Positions 1-7,295 of a stretch of DNA of 10,279 nt are shown here, in pieces; within the stretch, counting starts at the first letter, position 1, and each line of letters starts with the position of its first letter. The stretch is from Verrucomicrobiia bacterium (GTDB lineage: Bacteria > Verrucomicrobiota > Verrucomicrobiia > Opitutales > Opitutaceae), in contig JAUHWE010000113.1 of assembly GCA_030424825.1 (NCBI GenBank), positions 1 to 10,279 on the forward strand, in the 5' to 3' direction. Made by a program: the position numbers and the translations under genes. The notes under the pieces are model-generated. The model made no database searches. It had not been told where the DNA came from and saw only the letters and a list, made by a program, of their open reading frames with translations.

Positions 1-532
1 AAGCATCCAAAACACCGACATCAAAACGGATTTTGCGATCGAAGGAGAAGGCTTCTTCGAGCTACGCACACCCGAGGGACAGCTGATTTACACGCGTGAT
101 GGCCAGTTCAAGGTGAACGACCAAGGGGAACTTGTCAGCAAGCAGGGCTACCATGTGATGGATGACGAGCGGGCAATCATTCAGTTGTTGCCCGATGGAG
201 GCGAAATCAAGGGCATGCCCGATGGATCGATTAGCCAGAACGAGCAGCAGATCGCGATGCTTGGTGTGCGCAGCATTGGCGATCCGAGCCAGATGGTGCG
301 GACCCATGGTGGGTTTGCCGTTGATACAAAGGTTTCCGGCGATCCTTACCACCTGGATCCGGACAAAATTTCAATCAGGCACGGGGCGCTCGAGCAGAGC
401 AATGTTTCGAACACCACCGAGATGGTTAACATGATAAGTGTCTCTCGGGCCTTTCAGTTAAACCAGCAGGTCATCCGAGGGAAGGACGAGCTTCTCGGCC
501 AAGCGATTCAAACGCTCGGCGGCAGGGTTTAG
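1..532 (+). CDS. flgF: Flagellar proximal rod protein FlgF, 5' end outside the window
   Basis: This is the C-terminal 176 residues of a FlgF/FlgG-type rod protein. The first full codon is at base 2 and the stop is TAG at 530-532. The visible part starts inside the hook-basal-body domain (EGEGFFEL), continues through the typical TRDGQFKV motif, and ends with the conserved C-terminal helix region (LEQSNVSNTTEMVNMISVSR...). FlgF forms part of the proximal rod crossing the periplasm and is exported by the flagellar type III apparatus, so it has no Sec signal. I call it FlgF rather than FlgG because a full, more FlgG-like gene follows 35 nt downstream, matching the usual flgF-flgG order. Without the N terminus the FlgF/FlgG distinction rests on context. 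The C-terminal segment is close to that of the next gene, as expected for paralogues. Confidence 0.88.
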   Translation, partial: SIQNTDIKTDFAIEGEGFFELRTPEGQLIYTRDGQFKVNDQGELVSKQGYHVMDDERAIIQLLPDGGEIKGMPDGSISQNEQQIAMLGVRSIGDPSQMVRTHGGFAVDTKVSGDPYHLDPDKISIRHGALEQSNVSNTTEMVNMISVSRAFQLNQQVIRGKDELLGQAIQTLGGRV

Positions 533-567
533 GCGAATACTAATTTTTACAGAAACCAAAACGCGAT

Positions 568-1347
568 ATGAGCATATCATTATATTCTGCAGCAAGTGGC
601 ATGGAGGCGCAACAGACGAATCTGAATGTGATCTCCAACAATATTGCCAACGTGAATACGACAGGATTCAAGAAGAGCAAAGTTGAATTTCAGGATATGT
701 TTTACCAGGTGCCGAAATCCGTAGGTGCGGATTCTGGAGGAAGTATTCTCCCCACCGGTATTCAAGTCGGAAGCGGTACCCAGGTTGTGGCGACATCTAA
801 GGTCTTTACACAAGGCCAGGTAAATCGTACCGATGAGGAGCTGGACGTAGCGATCGTAGGCGATGGGTTTTTCTCCGTTAAGGATCAAAATGGAGACACG
901 CTTTACACTCGTGATGGCGGATTCAAACGAGGACCCAATGGTCAATTGACGACGAGTCAAGGCATGGCTCTCGATCCAGGAATTACCATACCGCAGGAAG
1001 CAAACAGCATCGTGATTAGCGAGGGAGGGACGATAACCTTCATGCAGGACTCTGAGCCCGTCGGAACGGAATCGCTCCAGCTGTTCCGGTTTAACAATCC
1101 GTCTGGACTCGCCGCTTTGGGGGGCAATCTTTTTAGGGAGACCACTGCAAGTGGAACGGCAACGGGTGGCATTCCTGGAACTGAGAGTTTCGGAACGATA
1201 CGCCAGGGCTTTCTCGAAAACTCGAACGTGAACATCGTTCAGGAGATGGTTAACATGATCGTGGCCCAGAGAGCCTACGAAATCAATTCAAAGTCGATTC
1301 AGACATCCGACCAGATGATGCAGCAAATCGGACAAATCAAGCGATAG
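568..1347 (+). CDS. flgG: Flagellar distal rod protein FlgG
   Basis: FlgG polymerises into the distal rod that carries the P and L rings and connects to the hook. The 259-aa length is normal for the family (about 260). The N terminus has the flagellar rod signature: LYSAASGMEAQQTNLNVISN followed by NIANVNTTGFKKS, about residues 5-36. The middle has the GDGFFSV and TRDGGFKRGPNG motifs (residues about 101-125). The C terminus has the classic SNVNIVQEMVNMI and QRAYEINSKSIQTSDQM segments (about residues 220-250). The start at 568 is supported by alignment with the canonical FlgG N terminus, although no good Shine-Dalgarno is visible in the A-rich leader. The gene ends only 4 nt before flgA, so the two are surely co-transcribed. 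Confidence 0.96.
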   Translation: MSISLYSAASGMEAQQTNLNVISNNIANVNTTGFKKSKVEFQDMFYQVPKSVGADSGGSILPTGIQVGSGTQVVATSKVFTQGQVNRTDEELDVAIVGDGFFSVKDQNGDTLYTRDGGFKRGPNGQLTTSQGMALDPGITIPQEANSIVISEGGTITFMQDSEPVGTESLQLFRFNNPSGLAALGGNLFRETTASGTATGGIPGTESFGTIRQGFLENSNVNIVQEMVNMIVAQRAYEINSKSIQTSDQMMQQIGQIKR

Positions 1348-1351
1348 AATT

Positions 1352-2239
1352 ATGAATACTAAAGTTATCCTTTGTACAGTAATCGCAATGGTATCCAGTT
1401 TGGGGCTTCGGGCTTCTTTGGATGACATACTCGCGCCATTGCCGATTCTGGCGGAAGCAAGTCCCGTATTCACCGCTAAGCCCTCCAAGGAAGCGGTTGC
1501 GGTTCCCATTGAGGCTGCAGTTTCCTTAACGGAAGTTGAAGACGAAATTAGAATCCCGGCCGAAGAAACGAGACCGAGCGTAGTAAAAAGTTATTCTCCA
1601 CGATTTCCAATATCGAGCGAGAATCTCTTGGCAGCAATCGAAGCGCAAATGCACGAACATCTACGCCCGGCGGGAAATATTTCGTTGGCGCCCATGAGGG
1701 CGCTTCCAGATCTTTCAAAACACAGTGAACCGTTCGAAGTTAAACTGTCCCGCCTTCCGGGAAGGCTCTCTAAGAATACCGTTTACCTCTCCATACAAGT
1801 GGAGAACGACGAAGGGGTTCTGGGTAATTGGGATATTCCCTTCAAGCCAGCTCTCTATAGCGAAGTTTGGTTTGCGAAACGCTATTTGCGTGAGCGAGAA
1901 CTCGCAGCGTCTTCAGACTTCGAAGCCCGCCAGGTGGATTTGCTCTACGAGCCAGACGCGGTGGTGGCAACGTTGGAAGTGCTGCAACAGCACGAATACA
2001 GTCGGGATATCCGACCCGGTCAACCGCTCAAGTGGAGCGACCTTGCAGAACGGTCTTTGGTCAGAAAAGGCCAGGTCGTAGACGTAATCGCCTACCAGGG
2101 AATGATCGAAATCGCGATGCGGGCGAAAGCGCAGCAGGATGGTGTGCGGGGAGAGATGGTTTTTCTCAGCAATCTCGAATCAAACAAAAATTTTTCTGGT
2201 GAAGTGATCGGCGAAGGCCGTGTTCAAGTAACGTTTTAG
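1352..2239 (+). CDS. flgA: FlgA, flagellar P-ring assembly chaperone (long form)
   Basis: FlgA is a periplasmic chaperone needed for FlgI to assemble into the P ring. The 295-aa product starts with a Sec-type signal peptide (MNTKVILCTVIAMVSSLGLRA, cleavage probably after LRA). About 110 residues of weakly conserved, partly Pro/Ala/Glu-rich sequence follow. The diagnostic part is the C-terminal SAF-like beta-clip domain, about residues 215-293. It shows IRPGQPLKWSDL, RSLVRKGQVVDV, GVRGE and a closing GEVIGEGRVQVTF, matching the FlgA pattern (rGq.V, dG..G, G.V...g.V.V). It is clearly longer than the approximately 220-aa enterobacterial protein because of the N-terminal insert. Its position between flgG and flgH agrees with the function. 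Overall similarity outside the SAF domain is low, so the call rests on that domain and on context. Confidence 0.85.
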   Translation: MNTKVILCTVIAMVSSLGLRASLDDILAPLPILAEASPVFTAKPSKEAVAVPIEAAVSLTEVEDEIRIPAEETRPSVVKSYSPRFPISSENLLAAIEAQMHEHLRPAGNISLAPMRALPDLSKHSEPFEVKLSRLPGRLSKNTVYLSIQVENDEGVLGNWDIPFKPALYSEVWFAKRYLRERELAASSDFEARQVDLLYEPDAVVATLEVLQQHEYSRDIRPGQPLKWSDLAERSLVRKGQVVDVIAYQGMIEIAMRAKAQQDGVRGEMVFLSNLESNKNFSGEVIGEGRVQVTF

Positions 2240-2254
2240 TTGAGGATCCTATAT

Positions 2255-2869
2255 ATGAAAAAAGCAGTTTTTAGTTTTGGACTCGTATTGATTGCGGCAA
2301 CCGGGGTTGCAGGGGAATCCCTTTGGCTCTCTAAGGCGAATACCGGGAATAGCATCTTTTCGGATCGTACCGCAGGTAGGGTGGGTGATATTCTTACGAT
2401 TGTCGTAGATGAAAGTTCGTCAGTGAGCAGCTCTTTGAGCAAGTCGACGAACAAGATATCGAATATTAATGTTGGAGGTGGAGTCACTAGTTTTTTCTAC
2501 CCCGGATTAGGAACAATAGACGGAAACTATCCAGCCGTGAGCACTCAGGGTAATACCGCTAGCAATTCGGGGGGAGGAAATATCACCAATGCTCAGAATG
2601 TTTCATCCTCTGCCTCGGTCTTGGTGATAGATCGATTGCCCAATGGAAATCTGATAATTGAAGGTGCCCGGGAGCTTTCAGTGTCGGGAGAAACGCAATA
2701 CATCATTATTCGAGGCATTGTGAGACGAGACGATATCGAACGGGACAATACGATCATGTCTAGCAAGATAGCGAGTGCACACGTCGAGTTTCTCGATAAG
2801 GGAGCCATCGCTTCGGCTCAGAAGCAAGGATGGATCGCGCAGCTTCTTAACGTTGCCAACATTTGGTAG
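2255..2869 (+). CDS. flgH: Flagellar L-ring protein FlgH, without lipobox cysteine
   Basis: FlgH forms the outer-membrane L ring around the rod. I chose ATG 2255 because GAGGA at 2242-2246 lies 8 nt upstream and the protein then starts with a clean signal peptide (MKKAVFSFGLVLIAATGVAG). An in-frame TTG at 2240 would add only five residues before the signal peptide. Family motifs are strong: SIFSDRTAGRVGDILTIVVD (34-53), DRLPNGNLIIEGARELSVSG (126-145), IIRGIVRRDDIERDNTIMSS (151-170), AHVEF and the C-terminal GWIAQLLNVANIW. At 204 aa the length is close to the usual. The oddity is that the whole protein has no cysteine, so the N-terminal lipid anchor of enterobacterial FlgH cannot be made. The middle (70-120) is Gly/Ser/Asn-rich. 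Confidence 0.95.
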   Translation: MKKAVFSFGLVLIAATGVAGESLWLSKANTGNSIFSDRTAGRVGDILTIVVDESSSVSSSLSKSTNKISNINVGGGVTSFFYPGLGTIDGNYPAVSTQGNTASNSGGGNITNAQNVSSSASVLVIDRLPNGNLIIEGARELSVSGETQYIIIRGIVRRDDIERDNTIMSSKIASAHVEFLDKGAIASAQKQGWIAQLLNVANIW

Positions 2870-2877
2870 TTAGAAAC

Positions 2878-3981
2878 ATGAGGCTAAAATACTCACATTT
2901 ACTTTTGCTTTTCGCTGTATTGGCGACTTCGGTTTCGGACGCCGGCCGTATTAAGGATCTCGCTTCCCTTGAAGGAAGCCGGGACAATCAGCTCATTGGC
3001 TATGGACTGGTTATTGGGTTAGCCGGCGATGGTGACAGTACCTCGGATGTCACAGTCAATAGTCTTGTGAATTCTCTCAAGAATTTTGGGCTCACGGTGG
3101 ATCCGACCACTTTGAGGTCCGACAACGTCGCTGCAGTTATGATAACGGCAGATATACCGCCGTTTGCCCGCGAGGGTACTCGGATAGACGTTACGGTGTC
3201 GTCTATCGGAGATGCGGAGAGTTTGCAGGGAGGCGTTCTTTTGCAGACGCCTTTGTATGGGGCGGACCAGGAAGTTTATGCGGTCGCTCAGGGTCAGATT
3301 GCTGTGGGAGGTTTCATAGGGGGAGCTGCGGGGCCCGGAGGTGCGACGGTACAAAAGAATCACCCAACCGTTGGGATGATCTCTAATGGAGCGATTGTAG
3401 AACGTGAGATCAAAATGGATATTTCGGAGCTTGGATACGTCAATTGGCTGCTAATCAATCCAGACTACAACACCGCGTCTCGTATGGCAGAAGCTATTAA
3501 CGAAATCTTCCCTTCGAGCACAATGGCCTTGGATTCCGCTGCGGTGAAAGTAGCGATACCGGAGATTTACGAAGGGAGAGAAGTGGATTTCATTTCCTCA
3601 ATCGGAGCGATTAATGTAAACCCGGATACACCTGCAAGAGTGGTTATTAATGAACGTACGGGAGTAATCGTCGCCACAGCTGAAGTAAGGGTTTCAACGG
3701 TAGCGATTAGTCACGGAGCGCTGACCATCTCGATCTCGAATAATTTGAATGTTTCCCAGCCGAATGGCTTCGGGGATGCGGGTGAGACTGCAGTAACCCC
3801 AGCTACGGATACGGATGTGACTGAAATGTCGGGTGGTTTCAAAATCGTAAACGAGTTTCCGACGATCCAGCAAGTGACCTCTGCTTTGAATGCGGTGGGA
3901 GTAACCACGCGAGAAATGATGTCGATCCTGCAGGAAATGAAAAGCGTCGGAGCGCTGCAAGCAGAACTCATAATTAAGTAA
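2878..3981 (+). CDS. flgI: Flagellar P-ring protein FlgI
   Basis: FlgI is exported by Sec and assembles with FlgA's help into the peptidoglycan-embedded P ring. From ATG 2878 the product is 367 aa, a standard length. It has a signal peptide (MRLKYSHLLLLFAVLATSVS, cleaved near SDA) followed at once by the hallmark mature N terminus GRIKDLASLEGSRDNQLIGY. Other conserved stretches are NVAAVMITADIPPFAREGTR (83-102), RIDVTVSSIGDAESLQGG, VYAVAQGQIAVGG, NGAIVERE, and the C-terminal VGALQAELIIK. The in-frame TTG at 2863 overlaps the flgH stop and precedes the signal peptide, so the ATG is preferred. There is an 8-nt gap after flgH and a 2-nt gap before flgJ. The protein contains no cysteine, unlike the disulfide-bonded E. 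coli P-ring protein. Confidence 0.97.
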   Translation: MRLKYSHLLLLFAVLATSVSDAGRIKDLASLEGSRDNQLIGYGLVIGLAGDGDSTSDVTVNSLVNSLKNFGLTVDPTTLRSDNVAAVMITADIPPFAREGTRIDVTVSSIGDAESLQGGVLLQTPLYGADQEVYAVAQGQIAVGGFIGGAAGPGGATVQKNHPTVGMISNGAIVEREIKMDISELGYVNWLLINPDYNTASRMAEAINEIFPSSTMALDSAAVKVAIPEIYEGREVDFISSIGAINVNPDTPARVVINERTGVIVATAEVRVSTVAISHGALTISISNNLNVSQPNGFGDAGETAVTPATDTDVTEMSGGFKIVNEFPTIQQVTSALNAVGVTTREMMSILQEMKSVGALQAELIIK

Positions 3982-3983
3982 GT

Positions 3984-4313
3984 ATGGATCCGATAACGAC
4001 AGCCCCAACAGCGCTCGACAGCATGCAGTGGAAACTGAGCATGCAGGATGGCCAGATGGGAGAACAGCAGCAGATTGACGAAGCGGCTAAGCAGTTTGAA
4101 GGCATTCTAATGCGTCAATTTCTAGATGAAGCGTTGAAGACCGCTGATGGAGAGGGAGGTCTTCTGGGGTCTTCAGTTCCTATGTACGATCACATTATAA
4201 AGGATACGCTTGCGACAAGTATTACCCAAGGAACGTCTTTCGGACTATCGTCAGTGCTGCAAGCGCAGCTGCACAATGGAGCCGAGGGTGTGCCTCAGAA
4301 ACGAGATATATAA
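3984..4313 (+). CDS. flgJ: Rod-binding protein, FlgJ N-terminal-domain type
   Basis: The 109-aa protein matches the rod-binding domain at the start of FlgJ. The signature is IDEAAKQFEGILMRQFLDEA (31-50), then GGLLGSSVPMYDHIIKDTLA and GTSFGLSSVLQAQL. This domain helps rod subunits polymerise in the periplasm. The C-terminal glucosaminidase (peptidoglycan hydrolase) domain of enterobacterial FlgJ is absent. The gene ends by sharing a base with the next start codon (TAATG), so this is not a truncation by frameshift but the single-domain form seen in many phyla. Another enzyme elsewhere in the genome would have to open the cell wall for the rod. ATG 3984 lies 2 nt after the flgI stop, consistent with coupled translation. 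Confidence 0.9.
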   Translation: MDPITTAPTALDSMQWKLSMQDGQMGEQQQIDEAAKQFEGILMRQFLDEALKTADGEGGLLGSSVPMYDHIIKDTLATSITQGTSFGLSSVLQAQLHNGAEGVPQKRDI

Positions 4314-4822
4314 TGAACGAGATTTTTGATAAAAAAGATTGGGATCCGCTAATTGAACTCCTGCGTGAGGAAGTGCAGGAGTACGGGGGATTGCACAATC
4401 TGTTGGATCGCCAGCAGAGTGAGATATTCAACCGCGAATCTGATTTGGTAATGCTTACCAACGAGGACGTGGAAAGGCAGATGGGGATGATGAATGCCCT
4501 TAGGGAAAGACGTGAATCTAAAGTCCGGATGATGGCTAGCCAGTGTGACTGCGACCCGGAATTGTCTCTGAGAAACATGCTTCCCCACTTTCCGGATTTT
4601 ATCCGACCCTTGCTTGAGGCATTGATCGATGAGGTAAATGCAATGGTGACGCGGACTCGCCGCAAGGCCCGGCAGAATTACCTGCTGCTTTCGCGTACGA
4701 TGGAGATTACCCAGAAAGCGCTCAGCATGTCTGAACCGGAGAACTTTTCTAAGACCTATTCGCGCAAAGGTCATGTGGGAATGTCGGGAACGGTTCCCGC
4801 AACCTACAAGACATTTGTGTAA
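4313..4822 (+). CDS. flgN: FlgN-family export chaperone for hook-junction proteins
   Basis: FlgN is a small cytoplasmic chaperone that binds FlgK and FlgL and delivers them to the flagellar export gate. The 169-aa protein is predicted to be mainly alpha-helical. It has long charged, coiled-coil-like stretches (about residues 10-75 and 95-140) and the features typical of FlgN: an N-terminal helix with LIELLREEVQEYGGLHNLLD, an SEIFNRESDLVMLTNEDVER stretch, and a C-terminal NYLLLSRTMEITQKAL followed by TYSRKG. FlgN sequences diverge strongly, so the position counts for much: it overlaps the flgJ stop by one base (TAATG) and lies directly before flgK and flgL, its expected clients. A CDC pair (C78, C80) has no obvious role. 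No other function fits better. Confidence 0.82.
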   Translation: MNEIFDKKDWDPLIELLREEVQEYGGLHNLLDRQQSEIFNRESDLVMLTNEDVERQMGMMNALRERRESKVRMMASQCDCDPELSLRNMLPHFPDFIRPLLEALIDEVNAMVTRTRRKARQNYLLLSRTMEITQKALSMSEPENFSKTYSRKGHVGMSGTVPATYKTFV

Positions 4823-4836
4823 GGCGATTTTATAAT
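4808..4836 (+). promoter_or_regulatory. Candidate sigma-70-type promoter upstream of flgK
   Basis: A perfect TATAAT lies at 4831-4836, preceded after 17 bases by AAGACA at 4808-4813 (four of six matches to the -35 consensus). Transcription would start about 4843, some 20 nt before the flgK ATG. A 5-bp inverted repeat with a 4-nt loop (CGATT at 4825-4829, AATCG at 4834-4838) overlaps the -10 element. This 39-nt gap is one of the few in the cluster. The site could let flgK-flgL-fliW-csrA-fliC be transcribed separately from the basal-body genes. A match of this quality can arise by chance. Confidence 0.35.
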
Positions 4837-4861
4837 CGTAAGAGTCTAACGAATACATAGG

Positions 4862-6310
4862 ATGAGTATACTGGGAGATCTAGCCAATGCAACAAAGGCG
4901 CTGAACGCGCATCGCTTTGGCGTGACCACGGCTGGAACGAACATTGCCAACGTGAATAATCCTGAGTACTCGCGTCAACGCGTTGTATTGGGAGACCGGG
5001 GAATGGTGGATACGGTCGCTGGCCCTCGTGGTTTGGGCGTTGAAGTCATGGGCTTTACCCAGATGCGTGATCAGATCCTCGACCGTGAAGTACTGCGGGA
5101 ATCGAGCATCAACAGTTCTCTAGAAGCGCAAAGCGACGCCCTGCGAAAGGCCGAGGCCAATATGGGTCAGGAAATCAATCGTACGGGGGATTCCGCATTC
5201 ATAGACGGAGCGTCCAACGATGGCTCCGGGTCGGGAGGTCTTGCCGAAGTGCTTAACGACTATTTTAATGCGTTCCATTCTCTTTCTGCAAATCCGGCTT
5301 CCGATGCGGAAAAGGAGTCCTTGTTGCAGAAATCCGAAATACTGGTCCAGAAACTGAATGTTACCTCGGAACGATTTGAGGATTTGAAGGCGGACATTTC
5401 TATGGAAGTCCAAACCGATTTGGAGAATGCGAATCGTCTTATCGAAGAGATTTCCCGGATCAATGTTGAAATCGCCCGTGCAGAGGCAAGCGGTGCGGGC
5501 CAAGCCCTCACTTTGCGTGACAATCGCCAGTCCCGCCTAGAACAGCTATCTGAGATCATCAAAATTGATGTATCCAATATAGTAGACAGTGGAGGACAAA
5601 TAAAGATATCAATTGAAACGCCAACGGGTAGCGTTGACCTCGTGGATCGAGGCCACTTTGAGCAGATCAAGCTCGATGATTCGCAGCCAGGGCTTCCTTC
5701 GTTTTCGATCGACCGCACGGGGGATGCCGTATCGGTAAAAGGGGGTAGCGTTCACGGATTAATAGCGGCCCGTGATGGTGGGATCGAAAATTTTATGAAT
5801 TCCCTCGATCAGTTGGCGTCCGAGCTCGTGGACCAGATCAATGGACTATACAATGATGGGACGGCACCGGGGAATACGAATTTCTTTACGGATACGGGGG
5901 ACCCTGCTGAAAAGACCGCTCGAGGCATCTCTCTCGAGTCATCGCTGACCGCGTTTAATTTGCGCACCACGAATGCCGCTGCTCAAGAACCGGGAGACAA
6001 CTCACTTGTCCTGGCCATCGCGGAGTTGGACAGTTCGGAAATCGGTAACTTGGGGGATCGCTCCTTTAGCGAATTTTATCGGTCCACCATTTCGGATTTG
6101 GCTCAAGAAGTTTCGACCGTCGATTCGAGGCTGGAGGATGAAGGCATCGTCCTCAAACTTCTGAAAGAGCAGCAAGACTCCGTTTCTGGCGTTTCCATTG
6201 ACGAGGAAATGACCGACATGATGAAATTTCAACGAGCGTTTGAAGCGACCGGCAGACACATTCGAGCCATCGATGAGATGCTGGATGTGATCATAAACCG
6301 GCTGATCTAG
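4862..6310 (+). CDS. flgK: Flagellar hook-filament junction protein FlgK (HAP1)
   Basis: FlgK forms the first of the two junction layers between hook and filament. The 482-aa product has the family N terminus (MSILGDLANATKALNAHRFG, then TAGTNIANVNNPEYSRQR at 23-40 and the GLGVEV motif). It ends with the C-terminal partner helix SGVSIDEEMTDMMKFQRAFE continuing to MLDVIINRL. The terminal helices are those that form the D0 coiled coil. The protein is somewhat shorter than the E. coli one (547 aa), the difference lying in the variable central domains. ATG 4862 is fixed by the conserved N terminus. An AGG at 4859-4861 touches the start codon and is too close to act as a normal Shine-Dalgarno. It is followed 32 nt later by flgL. 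Confidence 0.96.
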   Translation: MSILGDLANATKALNAHRFGVTTAGTNIANVNNPEYSRQRVVLGDRGMVDTVAGPRGLGVEVMGFTQMRDQILDREVLRESSINSSLEAQSDALRKAEANMGQEINRTGDSAFIDGASNDGSGSGGLAEVLNDYFNAFHSLSANPASDAEKESLLQKSEILVQKLNVTSERFEDLKADISMEVQTDLENANRLIEEISRINVEIARAEASGAGQALTLRDNRQSRLEQLSEIIKIDVSNIVDSGGQIKISIETPTGSVDLVDRGHFEQIKLDDSQPGLPSFSIDRTGDAVSVKGGSVHGLIAARDGGIENFMNSLDQLASELVDQINGLYNDGTAPGNTNFFTDTGDPAEKTARGISLESSLTAFNLRTTNAAAQEPGDNSLVLAIAELDSSEIGNLGDRSFSEFYRSTISDLAQEVSTVDSRLEDEGIVLKLLKEQQDSVSGVSIDEEMTDMMKFQRAFEATGRHIRAIDEMLDVIINRLI

Positions 6311-6342
6311 CGATGACCTTCTAATACCGATCCATCCCTGCC

Positions 6343-7266
6343 ATGAGAGTCACAAGCAATACCTACCCAGACACACTTTTAAACCATCTACAGCGCATTA
6401 CAAAGCAGATGAATTCCTTGCAAGCCCAGGCTGCGAGTGGACAGCGTATTACCAAAATATCCGATGATTCAGCGGCTAGTAATCGAATTCTGGATATGCA
6501 AGAGGAGAAAGAGAAGCTCGCTCAGTTCTCAAAGAATGCATCCCGTGCGCAGAATATCAATAACACGACAATCTCCCAACTGCAGAACTTTGTTAAGATA
6601 TCGGACCGGGTGAACGAGATCGCGGTTCTGGCAAATGACTTGCAAGGGGAGGCGGGCTTGAAGGCGTACGCGGAAGAGCTTGACGAAATGATTGAACAGG
6701 CGGTTCGCGGGGCGAATACGAAGTTCAATGGGGAATACCTTTTTGGAGGAACCGCTAGCGGATCGGAACCGTTTTCTGTGAATCTGGACGCGTCAAACAA
6801 AATTCAAGATCCGGATGGAGCAGGAGCGGGAGCAGCGGTAACCTATGTGGGAGCGAGTGAAGGCCCGGAATTCCATTTGTCCGAATCGGGCAAGGTCGCT
6901 CCCTTTACAGATGGGGCGACAAACCAGAAATTTGCGGACTTCATCAATCGAATGGTCGCATTGAGAGATGCGATGGAGAGTGGGGATCAGAACGCCGTTT
7001 CCGAAACAGTTCGAGCAGACCTGGAAACGTCGGAGGACGACCTTATCTTCGCACTGAGCCGACAAGGTTCCGTGCAACTGAGAATTGAGTTCGATATCAA
7101 CCTGAACCAGCAACGCTACACCGATTTGGAGGAGAATATTTCCTCAGAAGCGGACGTCGACCTTTCTCAAACGATCGTGCGACTGACGCAGATCCAGAAC
7201 GCCTATCAGGCTTCCCTTCAGAGTGCGGGACGAGTCCTCGATTCATCTCTGCTTAACTATATCTAA
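6343..7266 (+). CDS. flgL: Flagellar hook-filament junction protein FlgL (HAP3)
   Basis: FlgL is the second junction protein, between FlgK and flagellin. The 307-aa product is flagellin-like. Its N-terminal region reads MRVTSNTYPDTLLNHLQRIT, then QAASGQRITKISDDSAASNR (about 29-48), the FlgL counterpart of the flagellin SSG.RI..DDAAG motif. It also has the diagnostic KFNGEYLFGGTASGSEPF at about 127-144 and a C-terminal helix LTQIQNAYQASLQSAGRVLD ending SSLLNYI. This combination, with the FNGEYLFGG motif and the position after flgK, separates it from flagellin. Length is normal for the family. The leader lacks any clear Shine-Dalgarno. Confidence 0.95.
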   Translation: MRVTSNTYPDTLLNHLQRITKQMNSLQAQAASGQRITKISDDSAASNRILDMQEEKEKLAQFSKNASRAQNINNTTISQLQNFVKISDRVNEIAVLANDLQGEAGLKAYAEELDEMIEQAVRGANTKFNGEYLFGGTASGSEPFSVNLDASNKIQDPDGAGAGAAVTYVGASEGPEFHLSESGKVAPFTDGATNQKFADFINRMVALRDAMESGDQNAVSETVRADLETSEDDLIFALSRQGSVQLRIEFDINLNQQRYTDLEENISSEADVDLSQTIVRLTQIQNAYQASLQSAGRVLDSSLLNYI

Positions 7267-7295
7267 GAGTCAGTTAGTATCAAATTTTATTAGAC

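Noticed and set aside
2240..2254. TTG start for flgH
   Set aside because: ATG 2255 has the Shine-Dalgarno at 2242-2246 and gives a normal signal peptide; the TTG would put the SD inside the gene.
2863..2877. TTG start for flgI overlapping flgH
   Set aside because: It adds five residues ahead of a complete signal peptide; ATG 2878 fits the family better.
4222..4858. Two long minus-strand open frames over flgJ/flgN
   Set aside because: They are shadows of flgN and the flgJ end; no ribosome-binding site or recognisable protein pattern.
5260..5718. Minus-strand open frame of 152 codons inside flgK
   Set aside because: It is antisense to a well-supported FlgK reading frame, with Ser/Arg/Ile-rich low-complexity composition.
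6294..6332. Sigma-28-like TAAA and CCGAT before flgL
   Set aside because: The -10-like TACCGATC is 27 nt from the TAAA instead of about 15, so the parts do not form one promoter.
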